A stretch of 64,000 nucleotides of DNA from Achatina immaculata (Eukaryota; Mollusca; Gastropoda; Stylommatophora; Achatinidae): assembly GCA_009760885.1 (NCBI GenBank), contig CM019692.1, positions 57,464,964 through 57,528,963 of the forward strand, read 5' to 3'. Shown here one piece after another: positions 1 through 11,573 of this stretch (positions within the stretch are counted from its first letter, which is position 1; each line of letters opens with the position of its first letter). The position numbers were made by a program, and so were the translations under genes. Under the pieces are notes generated by a model, which was given only the letters and a program-made list of their open reading frames with translations, had not been told where the DNA came from and made no database searches.

Positions 1-129
1 AACAAAACAATACTGCTTATTATGTCCGATGCATTTTTCTCAGTTCATTCAGTTTTTTATAGCTCTTTTTGAGTTTTCTTATTTCGATTGCTGTAAAAGT
101 GAAAAAAAAGTAAAGGTAACCTTGTCATG

Positions 130-362
130 CCTTAGAGGCACATAGGGATATGGTGTTAGTGCCCATATTTTCCTTGACCTGTCAGCACACTAGAGGGTGA
201 TATGGTCAGTATCACGCCTGGCTGCCTTTCCTTCCCCAACTCCAGAATAAGTCGGGTACCCATTTCTATAGCTGGGTGACTGGGGTGCCGCCGGCCGGAT
301 TCGAACCCCCGACCTTCACCATGAGAGACCAGTGCACTAACCACTTCGCCACTCAGACACCC
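130..362 (-). repeat. tRNA-derived SINE (head on minus strand)
   Basis: Read on the minus strand from about 362, this has an RNA polymerase III type internal promoter: a box A match (TGGCGAAGTGG, plus-strand 341-351) and a perfect box B (GGTTCGAATCC, 297-307), spaced as in a tRNA. The would-be acceptor stem pairs imperfectly, and about 150 nt of non-tRNA sequence follows, which is the layout of a SINE rather than a tRNA gene. A degenerate real tRNA cannot be fully excluded. Confidence 0.6.
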
Positions 363-1560
363 GTAAGAATTTCGTATGAAAACCCAGTAATCTGGTTATG
401 GCCATTTTTAATCACATGTGAAAGTTCAGTTATTTCAGTTGTGCTTGTGAAACAGATATTTCCATTGTTATAGCTTGGTTATCACTTGAAAGTTCATCGA
501 TTCACTTGTTGCTCGTGTATGTGTGAGTTATCCTGCATGCATAGTTTTAACTACTACACTGTCAACTAATATAAAATAGGTGTATGTAGCTAAAGAGTGG
601 TTACAAAGACGGGGACTGAGTTGGTCACTAAAACATTTACACTTGCTGTTGGTAACTTGCCGAGCAAACATCGAAATAAATCTGAATTTTCAGGTCTTTG
701 GTCTACATAAATTTCGACAGCGGAATTTACTACAAATCAGTTTAACACAGTGTACATACATTTGAGTTTATATGGTTTCATCTTAATCGTATAATATTTT
801 TAATCACAAAATTCTAAATCATGCTAAAATGATCGAGGTTCTGATTGTAACAAAACATAACTAACTACAACACGCATATACACAAAATTCAGTAATACAT
901 ATATTAGGGCGGATCATTTTGCACATTAACTAAAGCATAGAAATCTCACATAGAACATTTAAGCTAAACTGGAATTATGCTTAATTATATACTATTCAAC
1001 TAACATACATCATACCTAAGTGAGATCGGCTGGATGGATGAGCCGACAGCACAGCTTACATGCAATCCTCATCACATACTATAGACCCATACTGACTGAC
1101 ATATACATACTTTATCTTCATAGATGAATAACAATCTCATTCACGCTCGGACACAAACACGACTCCTCCGTCCTCTAGCACCTCTCCGTGCCCAGAGTAA
1201 ACTCTTTTTTACGTACTGAAGCCAAGGGAGAGAATTTTCGCAAGTTGGGCATATTGTTACTCTGTCCCTTTCCTATGCTCCAGGGTTGCCAACCAACCTA
1301 TGTTTGCTAAGTTATATTATCTATTCCCTTACAAAATCGTGGTATCATTAAGCCTATGATGAATTATTTCGATTTCTAGAGTTAAGGATATGGTCGGTAT
1401 TGGTAACTTTAGTATCCTTCATGGAATGCTATTGTTTTAACGTACAACTTATCTCAAGTTGTCATTAATCTACTAGAAAGAAGTTGAATCCCAAATGAAT
1501 AGAATAGATATCTAGAATACATATCATGTAGAGAGGAATAGACAGAACTACGAAAATAAG
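363..1560. other. Unassigned AT-rich sequence
   Basis: No gene, RNA or repeat unit was recognised in this stretch. The short open frames here have no family resemblance and look like chance. Confidence 0.5.
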
Positions 1561-1574
1561 ATTATTAAGGGCAT

Positions 1575-1755
1575 GCGTCTATCCCATCGCAACATAGCTT
1601 GTGAGACCTGGACACTTAACAAAACAGTTTAGAAACATACCTTTCAATGTTAATGGTACAGAAGAGTTCTTCAAATATCATGGACACAAAACAGAATAAA
1701 TGTATCCATACTACAAGAACTTAATATTGAAGAAGGCTGGCCAGTTCAGTGCAGT
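1575..1755 (+). pseudogene. RTE-type LINE, C-terminal fragment
   Basis: Plus-strand remnant of the post-RT region of an RTE-like ORF2. It shows a broken form of the IATYACETWTL segment followed by the QISWTQ...ILQELNIEEGW segment that recurs in the better copies at 35905-36265 and 47270-47750. It has stops and no open frame. It abuts a minus-strand copy of the same region from about 1765, giving a palindromic layout. Confidence 0.5.
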
Positions 1756-1764
1756 TCAGTTATT

Positions 1765-2453
1765 AACGATGTCTTGCAGCCATCTTCGTCTTGGTCTTCC
1801 TCTCTTTGTTTTTTTAAATTATGTACCCTTCCAAAATGGTCTTCTCCAAATTCTCATGACGTTTAATGTGTTCAAAATATTTAAGCTTTCTTTGTTTAAT
1901 CCTCTTTACTAGCCAACCTTCAATAACACAATAATTAGTGTTTATAACTATACTCGAAGCACTGCAGTAAAGCTGTGATACTAGAATGTATAAAACAGGA
2001 AAAAGTAGGAGCAGCTTTATTACTTAACGATTACAAAGTTGTGACGTTTCGGCGTGAGCCTTAATCATACAAAAACATACAGGACGAAGAAGTAGAGAGA
2101 GGAGATAAAGTATAGATTCACATGAATGCTATTCTAAAAAAAAATTCTACTAAATCCATTCCTGACACACACCGCCGGACAAGCCACACCTTACAATTTA
2201 CAGCTAAGTACTCTTTAGAAAAAATTTTTTTTTAAAAATAGCATTCATGTGAATCTATACTTTATCTCCTCTCTCTACTTCTTCGTCCTGTATGTTTTTG
2301 TATGATTAAGGCTCACGCGGAAACGTCACAACTTTGTAATCGTTAAGTAATAAAGCTGCTCCTACTTTTTCCTGTTTTATACAACCTTCTTCAATATTCA
2401 GCTGTTGTAGTATGATTATATATTTGTTCTTTTTTGTGTCCATGATATGTGAA
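1765..2453 (-). pseudogene. RTE-type LINE 3' fragment, interrupted by a foldback insertion
   Basis: Minus-strand copy of the RTE 3' region, seen at 1765-1921 and resuming at 2382-2453. The two parts match consecutive stretches of the intact version at 35980-36245. The 460 bp between them is foreign (see 1922-2381). No open frame survives. Confidence 0.55.
1922..2381. mobile_element. Foldback / MITE-like insertion with long inverted arms
   Basis: Arms of about 160 bp at roughly 1990-2150 and 2223-2381 are nearly perfect inverted copies of each other, with a loop of about 70 bp. The insertion splits an RTE LINE fragment and is flanked by the 8-bp direct repeat CAACCTTC (1914-1921 and 2382-2389), as expected of a target-site duplication. 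About 65 bp at the left end lies outside the arms. It has no coding capacity. The arms contain a motif resembling GGCTCACGCCGAAA that recurs in other repeats of this window. Confidence 0.65.
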
Positions 2454-2650
2454 GAGCCTTGGAAGGGTATACAATGAGAAAAAAAAGAGAGAGGAAACCA
2501 CGGAGAAGACGGCTGCAAGACAACATTGATAATCTGCAGATGGATGCATCATTAGCAGGGCATCTTGCTTACAACCGAGAGGCCTACAGGAGATCTGTTA
2601 GAGAGGCAAAGTTCCGCAAGGGACACACAAACGACTGACTGACTGATATT
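2454..2650 (+). pseudogene. RTE-type LINE 3' end
   Basis: Encodes the recurring C-terminal tail of one RTE-like family: basic RPRRR-type motif, LQD, then the LAYNREAYRRSVREAKF and KGHTND-stop segments, followed by a GACTGACT repeat tail at about 2632-2645. The tail and terminal stop mark the true 3' end of the element. It is truncated on the 5' side, where it meets a minus-strand piece of the same family. Confidence 0.65.
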
Positions 2651-4130
2651 TGAAGGAATCTTCTGTAGCGCTTACATTCAAAGGCATTTATGTGTTTCTC
2701 AGCTGTTTTGTGAAGTGTCCAGGTCTCACAGGCATATGTTGCGATGGGAAAGATGCATGCTCTTAAAAATCTTATATGCAAAATGAGGCAGTTAAAATTA
2801 ATTTTCTAACAGTTAGTGAAGTTTGAAATTTTCTTTTATGTGTTTCTCAGCTGTTTTGTGAAGTGTCCAGGTCTCACAGGCATATGTTGCGATGGGAAAG
2901 ATGCATGCTCTTAAAAATCTTATTTTTGTAGTTCTGTCTGTCCCTCTCCAGAGCTTCTTTAGTTGTTTTACTTTCTAAAGAGCGATAGATGTCCTCCTTT
3001 TATTTCCCCCATTGTATCTCCATTATTAGTTAGTGATGATCCAAGACATTCAAAACTCTCCACCTCTTCCAAATTTTCCTCTTTGATTTCAGCTTCCTTA
3101 TTTGTTTTGTCAGTTGTCATCAATTTAGTTTTCTTCGCATTAAGATAGATGTTTTGCTCTTCGTTGTTCTTACGGACTGACATGATTAGTTTCTCCATTC
3201 CATTTTGTGTTGTGGATAGTAATACTGTGTCATCATCATATCTAATCTCTGGTATTTCATAACCTCCAATTGTTATGGCATCGTAATATTTTTTGTCTAT
3301 ATCTTCTCTAACATTCCTCATTATATTTTCAGTATACAAGTTAAATAAGTAAGGTGACAATATGCATCCCTGACGGACCCCTTGTTTTATGTCAAACCAA
3401 GTTATTTCACCATTTATTCTTACTGCTGCCTGTTGGACTGTGATATTAACTGTATCACATGTGCTGGAAATCCCATTCTTTTCATTATGTCCTAAAGTTT
3501 CTGTTGTTGTACACATTAAATGATTTTGAATACTCTATAAAAGATAAATATAGATTCACATTATATTTTCTGCATTTCTCTATTATTAATGTTATATTGA
3601 ATATATTATCTCATGTTCCTCTTCCTTGTCTAAAACCAGCTTGGACATTGAGGACTTCTTCCATTTTCTTACGAATAAAATTCTTACCATTATGATTTTT
3701 AATAGAATTTTACTGGCATGACTAATCAGGGCAACAGTTCTGTAGTTTGTGCATAATTTCAGGTTACCCAGGCAATGGTATGAATACAGTTCTTCTCTAT
3801 TCGTTTCGCCAAATACCTGAATGCCATATCTTTTTACATAGTGCATGATAGATTGTTGCACATTCCATTCCTCCTGCTTTAATGTGTTCAACTGTTATCT
3901 CATCACATTCTGGTGATTTACCATTTTTCAAATTCTTTATTGCCGATAAAACTTCTTCAGTTGTCGTTTCGGGTTTTTTCTCATCCAATAAATATTCACA
4001 CTATTGATTTATACTTTCACGATAAGTTTCATACATTCCTCTGCAATATTCCTTCCATCTTTCTAGAACTCCACTGTCTCTGTCAAAGTTTTTCCTATCT
4101 CGGCACAAATTACATTTAGGTGTGACATTT
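2650..4130 (-). pseudogene. RTE-type LINE ORF2 (reverse transcriptase), degenerate
   Basis: On the minus strand this reads in family order. First comes an RT fingers segment with AIKNLKNGKSP (about 3920-3985), then NYRTVALISHASKILLKII (about 3690-3760), a degraded AGFRQGRGT (about 3620-3645), QGVRQGCILSPYLFNLY (about 3330-3400) and a catalytic-loop segment near 3230-3245. The expected YADD is changed to YDDD. A KKTKLM segment and the post-RT FLRACIFPIATYACETWTL segment follow. The pieces lie in several frames with stops, so it is non-functional. About 90 bp of the post-RT region is present twice (2690-2777 and 2836-2924), separated by 58 bp of unrelated sequence. Confidence 0.75.
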
Positions 4131-4389
4131 CTCGTCAATATCTTAACTTCTTTAAACATTTCACTATCTCTTCCATACTTCTGATATCCTTCTGTTCTCT
4201 CACAGCAATCTTGTATGTATTGTTTTTTTCTTTTTGTCTTTTCTTATGTTTCTTCTTATTTATTGTGTTAAAGATTTATATTCCTCCTGTTGTTATTTGT
4301 CACTTTCCATTTTGTCTTCATTATTGGCTAGTAAAGAATATTGGACAGAGAAAACCTATTTTGGACAAAATAATCGACATGATAGTTTA

Positions 4390-4590
4390 GATAAGACAGT
4401 CTTGAAAGCGTACATAATGAGAAAAGAGGAAGAGAAAGAGAGGAAGATCAAGGTTGCAAGATCGTTGATAATCTGCGAAAGAACGCGCCAGCAACAGGAC
4501 ATCTTGCGTACAACCGAGAGCCTACAGGAGACCTGTTAGGGAGGCAAAGCTTTGCAAAGGACATGCAAATGACTGACTGAGTGACGGCTG
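4390..4590 (+). pseudogene. RTE-type LINE 3' end
   Basis: Another copy of the same C-terminal tail, broken by small indels but recognisable from the AGHLAYNRE- and EAKLCKGHAND-like segments and a GACTGACTGA tail at about 4571-4583. It faces the minus-strand RTE body at 2650-4130, so the two are separate insertions or the result of an inversion. Confidence 0.55.
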
Positions 4591-4599
4591 ATATGTAGC

Positions 4600-5280
4600 C
4601 ACAGATCGCTATCTTCAGAAATATGTTAAACAAGTATCTGTCCATTAAAGAAAAAGTTAGAGTTAAACATCAGACAATGGTTCAACTGAAAACCAACGAA
4701 ATAGTTCAAAGTCATAATAAAACAAGATTAGTCTAAAAAAAGAATGACGTCAGATGACTTATCCTTTAGCCCGGAACAAATAATAAAATTTAATTAGACA
4801 AGAAAAGAAAGTATATTACTGTTAAATATTCATAATCCACCACACTGAGAAACAAATCTAGTTAGTTAGTTAATTGTTTGGTTTATTGGTTGGTTAGTTA
4901 ATTAGTTAGTTGTTAGTTATCATACCTTGTATTTTAACAGTATCAATATTGACTTTAGAATCATGGATTGTGATAGAAACAACATAAAATAGATTCATGG
5001 TTTTAGCTGAATTGTTGTAGATGAACCCTCGAAATACCTCTTGAAGGAAAAGAGGAAGAACAGAAGAAATTTAAAACAGCTGGTTCTGCAAAGAAAACTA
5101 TCTTTTGAAGAATAATCCATCTTTTTCTCTTCTCTGCTGGCGAGATTCTTCGGTTACAGCGCGTGGGGTGAAATTCCTCCCGGCCAATGAAGAAAATGTC
5201 GATTAGGGTTGCCGCGCGGCGCCGCTGTGGAAAAAGTGACAGAAAGGTTTAGGTGAAGTTTAATCGATATGGCCAGTAGA
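4600..5280. other. Unassigned, with an AGTT-rich microsatellite
   Basis: A degenerate (AGTT)n-like run lies at about 4860-4920. A locally GC-rich patch sits at about 5150-5230. No gene was recognised. Confidence 0.5.
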
Positions 5281-5289
5281 CTCGCGGTG

Positions 5290-5507
5290 AGGTCTACTCA
5301 TTCCACTGCACCTCTGCTCTAGAGGTCGGCCACGTCCTATATTCACCCATACTGGGATAATATGCCTAAACCGGCTTAACCCAGGGGTGAAACTTGATGG
5401 CTACGCATATCATTTTACCTCCGCTCTAGAAGCCGGTCACGTCCTATATACACCCATACTGGGATAATATGCCTAAACCGGCTTAACCCAGGGGTGAAAC
5501 TTACTAG
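5290..5507. repeat. Two-copy tandem repeat, period about 107 bp
   Basis: The block beginning GCTCTAGA occurs at 5316 and again at 5423. Each copy contains the segment ACTGGGATAATATGCC followed by AACCCAGGGGTGAAACTT, nearly identical between copies. The second copy runs directly into the SINE-like repeat that starts at about 5508. Confidence 0.7.
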
Positions 5508-5979
5508 TGGCGAAGATTCGTCCTTCTCGACAAAAGCTCCGTTCTGGTCACCACCAGGAAGGATAGCGGCCACGATCACAAAATGCTGAAGTCGAAGTAC
5601 TGGACCAGTGCAGTCTAGATAGGCAACCACCTGTCTCTCACTCGACGGAGATATATTATATCCAAATCACGTTGAGGTTTTCCGGTGAGAAAGTCCAACT
5701 CTGGACTGAATGGGCAACCACCTCTCACCCCTCGGGGATATATTCATATCCAGATTAGGTCGAGGTTTTCGGTGAGAAAGTCCAACTCTAGACTAAACTG
5801 GTGCAACGAAAACCACACTGTCAGCAATGCCGCTTCTGTGACCCACCGAGAATATAGACCCAGGCCCCACGATACTCTGAGCCTCCATCCTAAAAGAGAC
5901 TATCACGAGAACCACAGGAGTAAATTCAGTAGTATCACGGGGCGTTTTTGATTATAGAAGCGAACGAAGAAGAAGAAGA
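5508..5979 (+). mobile_element. SINE-like repeat with GAA tail, copy 1
   Basis: Homologous along its whole length to 28240-28707. It starts near TAGTGGCGA and ends in a GAAGAAGAAG tail. Inside is a two-copy repeat of about 80 bp, each ending in GAGAAAGTCCAACTCT. Open frames on both strands are short and not conserved between the two copies, so it is non-coding. I do not see a convincing box A/box B pair, so its RNA ancestry is unknown. Confidence 0.65.
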
Positions 5980-6029
5980 TGTTTTTCTCTTGTTTGTTCT
6001 TGTTCTCTCATCCTTGGAACTGCAAGCCC

Positions 6030-6330
6030 TATTTATTTGCAGCCGATATGGAGAAGGTGCTTAAGTACAACTACCAGACTGAAAGGAGACAAGTTTAAAG
6101 CGCCAGCTTGTGGTCCCGGAGTGAAGTTAAACAGTAGAAAAAGGTTAAGCACTTCTCGGCAGGGTCCTCCAGTATGGGGACCAGAGAGATCCCTATCCCT
6201 CTGGCTAGGCCGAGCTGGTTATTAGGAGCACTGATGCTGAAGACGGATCCGTACATTCGGGTGTTTTCGTTCTAGGATGATGCCACAAAGCTAAGTTTTT
6301 CATTTTCATTTTGTTATATGTTGTGTTGTG
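6030..6330. other. Unassigned, possibly the body of a SINE
   Basis: Moderately GC-rich segment directly upstream of the dispersed module at 6345-6510. It may be the 5' part of the same element, but no promoter boxes or protein are recognisable. Confidence 0.25.
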
Positions 6331-6344
6331 ACTGTGTATGTAAT

Positions 6345-6510
6345 CCTTGAAAAGGCTCACGCCGAAATAATGGATGTTGTATGTTTTTCATTTAATCATT
6401 CTCATCTTACTCTTATTCCTTGTGCTATTTGTTTTTTCCTCACTCCTTCTACCGCCGTGTGCAACTGCACCATAGACCTCTATTTACCTTTATTAGTAGA
6501 ACCAGTTTTA
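6345..6510 (+). repeat. Dispersed 3' module, copy 1
   Basis: The module begins AAGGCTCACGCCGAAAT, continues with TTGTATGT..TTTCATTT and a pyrimidine-rich stretch, and ends with GAACCAGTTTTAC. The same order of motifs is found at 42045-42212. The opening motif is also present inside the foldback arms at about 2055 and 2310. Confidence 0.5.
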
Positions 6511-6769
6511 CTTCAGTCGCTATCCCCTTTTATCTTTCAATAACAGTCTCATAATCTTACAGCTTTTATCGTACTATTTTAAGCAACAAGATAACGGGTA
6601 TGAAAAACTTCTCTCTTGGTGTTAAATGCAAACTTCACCACATAGCACCAAGAAAAGTATAACGAAAGCAGTAATTATAAGATGATATTATTATATAAAT
6701 ATGAAACTAGTATTTTAATAACACAATTTTAAAACATGTCGCTCACGGTTAATCATACAATGAACGGAA

Positions 6770-7085
6770 ATTGAGAACATCACCAAAAAGGTTAAAAGAC
6801 GAAAATGGAAATGGCTGGACGGCATACTACGAATGGAGAGAACACCACACCTTTATATCGTCTGGATTTGAAAACCTCAAGAGAAAAGAAAAAGGGCCGG
6901 CCATTGGAGACACGAAGACCCACAATACAAGAAGAACGAAGGGAAGCAGGAAAGACATGGTTTGAGGTATCCCAGCATGCTCAAGACAGGGCTGTCCGGA
7001 GAACCTTTGTTGATGCCTTATGCTCTATTGGAAGTACAGATGACTGATGATGACGACGACGACGATGATGATGATGATGAATCAT
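6770..7085 (+). pseudogene. LINE ORF2 C-terminal end with GAT tail
   Basis: Encodes the post-RT end of an RTE-like ORF2. It has a KWKWLDGILRM segment (the RRWRWLGHVLRM-type motif), a KKKGRPLETRRPT segment, then GKTWFEVSQHAQDRAVRRTF and a stop at about 7046. A (GAC/GAT)n microsatellite tail follows at 7049-7083. The final 80 codons are open from 6805. It is 5' truncated, with no RT catalytic domain. Confidence 0.7.
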
Positions 7086-7269
7086 CTCTGTGTGCAAAAC
7101 ATGACAAATGCTTCATAGATATACAAATCAAGACAATTATGTGCATCACACACGTGTTACCGACTATTAAAGTTACCCAGCCGTCCAAAATTAATGCTCC
7201 TTTTCGTATATTTAATTAGTAATGATTTAGGAAACATACGGGTCCCGTGCAGTCACACGTAACACACTG

Positions 7270-8334
7270 TGTCACTTCTTCTTCTTCTTCTTCTTCTTCG
7301 TCTTCTTCTTCATCTTCAACTTTACAAGCCATTAAGGCTCATAGCTGCCTCCATTCCCTTTTATTCCTAATCTTCTCTTTCCAGTTGGTGACATCAATAT
7401 CTTGTATATCCTCTTCTATGTTGTCTTTCCAACTCTGTCTTGGCCTACTCCTTGGTCTTGTTTCCTTCAATTTTTGTGCGTATATCATTTTCGTTTGTCT
7501 TTCTCTTCCATTCTTTCTACATGCCCCAACCAGCGTAGTCTGTTCAGTTTCAAGACATTTATAATTCGTTGGGATTTAAATAAGATGCTCAGTTCAGTGT
7601 TTTTTCTAACTCTCCATTCTCCACTGTTGGTATCCTTAACAGGTGTTAAAAGACGAAGTATATTTTATTGCCTATCTGTAATCTGCTTTTAATTTCCTCG
7701 CTTACTATGTTGCTTCTGTTGAAAGTTGTGCCTAGATATTTGCATGTTTCTGCTTTCCTAATAATCATATCTCAAACATTTATATAATCAAGATCATTCT
7801 GCTTCTGGTCTCTTAATATCTTCGTATACTCTGTCTTATCTTGGTTAATGGCCAGGCCCACTTTAAGTGCCACATCTCTCGCGTGTATGCAGGTATTGAT
7901 GACTTCTTGTATAGTTTCTCCCTCTAGGTCGATGCCATCCGCGTATCCTAGTATTTTGGCTTGTTCTTCTGTACTGCTGTCTTCTTTCACTTTTCTGATT
8001 ACCTTTTCTAGCACAAGACTGAATAGTAATGGGGATAATCTATTTCCTCGTTTTAAACCAGTTCTTATATAGAAGGGTTCTGATTTTCTTCCTTTATATA
8101 TTATTACATTTTGTGTATCCTCCAAACATATTCTGGTCAGTTTTATTAATTTTTAGGCATTTCAAATTCTTTCATAATTTTCCATAAGCTGTTCCTATCT
8201 GTGCTATATAAGTTTTCTTGAAGCCATTGAAGATATTATGTACTTATTTTCCATATTCCCGGTACTTTTCTGCTTTTTGACGTAGATAAAACTTTTGATC
8301 TACGGTTGATCTGTACTTCCTAAAACCTGCTTGA
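7270..8334 (-). pseudogene. RTE-type LINE, 3' half (split by the L2-like LINE)
   Basis: On the minus strand this begins with QAGFRKYRSTVDQ (from 8334). It continues with an open 117-codon RT segment (8125-7772) holding TGLKRGNRLSPLLFSLVLEK and a GYADG loop where YADD is expected. It ends in a post-RT region with RLRWLGHVERM and RPRQSWKDNIEEDIQD segments and a (GAA)n tail at 7277-7315. The first motif continues directly from LGYYQ at the start of the other half at 14709, so the two halves are one element. Frameshifts and the lost catalytic Asp make it inactive. Confidence 0.8.
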
Positions 8335-8749
8335 ATGAATGAATGAATGAATGAATAATCTTTATTTTTCAAGGGTAAAGAATTGGGCACGCAGGCCCGT
8401 CTTACATTCTGCCCTTCATCACTCCATCTTTCATTCTTCCCACACACTTGATTTAGTACAAAAATACAAATTAAATTAGTAAAAACATATCAAAAGAGTG
8501 TAAGATTTAACTACTACATTCAAGGTAAAAGAGAAGAAGTAATTAACCTAATAAAATAGCACTCACGCACACATACACACGCAGACATATACATAAATAA
8601 AAATACATTGTAAATACAGATCTTCTAACATATTTTTTTAAACAAACATTAAAATAATTTCTAACAATATCTAACAAGTTGCTTTCCTAACTATGTCACT
8701 GAAGTACTTGATGGTTTACGAGCCATGTGTTGAGAGAGTGCTGGCTATT
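8335..8749 (-). repeat. 3' UTR and ATTC tail of the L2-like LINE
   Basis: The last ~120 bp (8356-8470) recurs at 31681-31800 and, in the other orientation, at 50581-50662, so it marks the family's 3' end. Just before the tail the transcript strand reads AAAAATAAAGATTATTC, which includes an AATAAA element. Confidence 0.75.
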
Positions 8750-11573
8750 TTATGGAGGCATATAATTACATGCAAGTAAATAATGAAACAGGTTTGAGTT
8801 AAAGGATGAAGTATTACCAATGGATTTTAAATTGTAGGGGAGGGTGTTCCAGAGCTGTACTGCAGAGTATGCAAGGCTTTTCTTGTACATATCAATTCTG
8901 GGTTTAGGAAGAAGACAGTTTTTTAAACGCTGGCTATGTTTAGTGTTATACGTAAACAGTGACCACAAGTAAGGCGGAGCATTGTGCGACAGAATTCTGT
9001 GAACAAACTTAACTTTGTTAAAAATGATTCTATTTTTGAGGGGTAGAATTTTGAGTTGTTTATGTTGATCTACAGTCTGTACTGGGTGTTTGTCATAAAT
9101 AAGATTTAATGCTCGCTTGTGAAGTGAGTGGAGCCTTTTTGTGTTTGAGATTGAGCATCCATCCCAGATTGTGGAACAGTAATCTAAGTGTGTTTGTATG
9201 TGTGATATGTAGTATATTTTTCTTGTGTTTTTGTCGATAAAGTGTTTAATCTTGGCTAATTGGTAAACTTTCTGTGCAATCAAATTTGTTAGGTTATGTA
9301 CGTGAGAATTCCAAGTTAAATGCTGATCAATGATGAGTCCTAGGGTTTTATGTTCATGAACATTTTCTATTGCCTTAGTCCCAGCACAAAGCTGTAGTGA
9401 AGTTTTAGTTGCATTTTGCAGTTTCTGTCTTGTAGTGATGAGCATGGATTTTGTTTTGTTGGTGTTTATCAACATACCATTTTTATTACTCCATTTAATC
9501 AAACTGTTTATATCATTTTGGAGCGTTGTCTGTAGGTTATTGATGTCATAGTCACTATTGTAAACAGTACAGTCGTCAGCGAAAAGATCACATGAAGAGT
9601 GCTTTAAATGTAGTGGTAGGTCGTTAATATAGATAGCAAAGAGAAGAGGACCAAGAATGGAGCCTTGAGGAATACCGGTATCAACCACAGACGAGCCAGA
9701 TATTTTGTTTCTAAAGCAAACTACTTGTTTTCTACCTGAGAGAAAAGATGTAATACATTTTGTTAGGTCAGGATGTAATCTATAGCCTTCCAGCTTTTTT
9801 GCAAGAATTTCATGATCAATCATATCGAAGGCTTTCTTAAAATCAACAAAGACAGCACCACACAATTTGTCATCATTTATATTAGACAGCCAGCTTTCTG
9901 TCATTTTAGTTAATGCTGTGTGGCAGGAGTAATTTGGTCTAAAACCTGACTGACTGTCTATTAGTAGACTGTTTTCTTGCATGTGGAGCAGAGTTAACTT
10001 TTGTATATGTTTTTCAAGAGGTTTAGATAGTGATGACAGAATGGATATGGGTCTATAGTTTGAGAGGTCACTAGTCTGTCCAGATTTAAAAAGAGGAAAA
10101 ACTTTGGCGAGTTTAAAAGCGTCAGGGAAATATTTTTTGTCAATACACAAGTTGTATAAGTATGTTAGTGTGTCTGTGATAACTGGTGCAGCGTAGCGTA
10201 GTATCTTGTTACTAATGTCATCACATCCTGCTGAGTTAGTGTTCTTTAAGGACCGGACGTAGTTATAAACCTCACCGACTGTGAGGAAAGGAATATTAAT
10301 TTGTTTTAGCTTTACACATTTACTGTCGCTGAAAGTTTTCAACACGCTCAGGTCGCAAGTAGGGGTCGGTAATGAAGATTTTAGAATACTAATTTCTTCC
10401 CTAAAATGTTCACTGAAGTTATGCAAGTATGTTCACCGTTAAGTGTTTGTGGGTCAGTTTGCTTCCTTTTATTTACAAGAGTATTAATAGCTTTCCAGAT
10501 TGATTTACTATCAGTTTTGTCTTTCACTAAATTTCTGAAGTAATTTTTCTTTTCCTGCCTAATTAAATACTGCACCTTATTCCTAAGTGAACGATAGCTA
10601 CTGAAATTTCTGCTTTTGTGAGCTTCATCCCGTTTCCTCATGAGTTGCAATATATCGGGAGTTATCCACGGGGATTTTGTTACGTGTTTTACTCTCATTT
10701 CTTTGATGGGGACATGCTTGTCAAAAATGTTTCGAAATATCTTGATCCAGTATTCGATAGCCTCATCTGGATTTGTTAACTGGAAAACGTGCGTAAGAGG
10801 CGAAGCTTTTAGATCAGTTAAAAATAATTCCAAGTTAAAGTTTTTAAAGTTTCTATATTTGATGCTGGTATGTTTGTGTTTTGGTATTTTATACCCCTTA
10901 TGTGACCACGTACAGCAGACCGGGTAGTGATCACTCAGCGACACATGAGGGACAGTACATTCAGTAATGTTTCCTGGATGGGCTACATAAATATGATCTA
11001 TTAGTGTTGATGATGATTCAGCAACTCTAGTAGGTTTGTTAACAATTTGCGAGAAGTTGTAAGATGTTAAAATGTTCTTCCATGTAGGATTTGGCTGATT
11101 AAGATCTATATTGAAGTCGCCTAGAATGATTATGTCCTTGAATTTATGAGTTACAGCATCATCCATCATGGTCGCAAAGTGATCATACCACTCGGCTGAA
11201 GCATTTGGATTTCGGTATATAAAACTAATTAGAATTGGACTAAGATTTGATATTTTGATTTCTAGCATAATACATTCAACCTCTGATGTTTCAGGTCTTC
11301 TCTTCTACAAAATTTAATTGTGTTAGAAATGTAAACGACTAAACCTGTCTCTAGCTTCCTAGTTGGGTCACGCCTGCTCAAATTAAAACCATCTATTCTT
11401 ATATCATTGTCTGTGATGTTTTTATGTAATCTGCTTTCAGAGAAACCAAAAATATGAAAATGTTGTTGAAGTATATGTGTAACCTCAGGGAGTTTTCCTA
11501 ACAAATGATAAACATTTAAGTGGCCAACACGTAGGCCATCGTGTCGCAGCCACTCCTCCATTTTCTGAGTCAC
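8750..11573 (-). pseudogene. L2/CR1-type LINE ORF2: endonuclease plus reverse transcriptase
   Basis: Three overlapping open frames (11573-11262, 11268-10381, 10426-8750) form one ORF2 of about 930 codons with two frameshifts, near 11270 and 10410. The N-terminus is an APE-type endonuclease: VGHLNVYHLLGK, GFSES, ILGDFNIDL and SLSDHYPV supply the usual catalytic Asn, Glu, Asp and His positions. The RT follows with the NYRPISILSSLSKPLEKHI segment, FVDFKKAFD (motif A, about 9824-9853), GIPQGSILGPLLFAIYINDLP (motif B) and FADD (motif C, about 9580-9590). The C-terminus has the DYCSTIWDG...LHKRALNLI and SAVQLWNTLPY segments typical of the L2/CR1 group. All catalytic motifs look intact; only the frame breaks disable it. 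Confidence 0.88.

Noticed and set aside
283..362. Functional tRNA gene
   Set aside because: The boxes are good but the acceptor stem is imperfect and non-tRNA SINE-like sequence follows.
5415..5630. Minus-strand 71-codon frame in the SINE-like repeat
   Set aside because: Not conserved in the second copy at 28 kb, so not under coding constraint.
7049..7219. Acidic poly-Asp protein from the plus-strand frame 6962-7219
   Set aside because: The Asp run is the GAT/GAC tail of a LINE; the real reading frame stops just before it.
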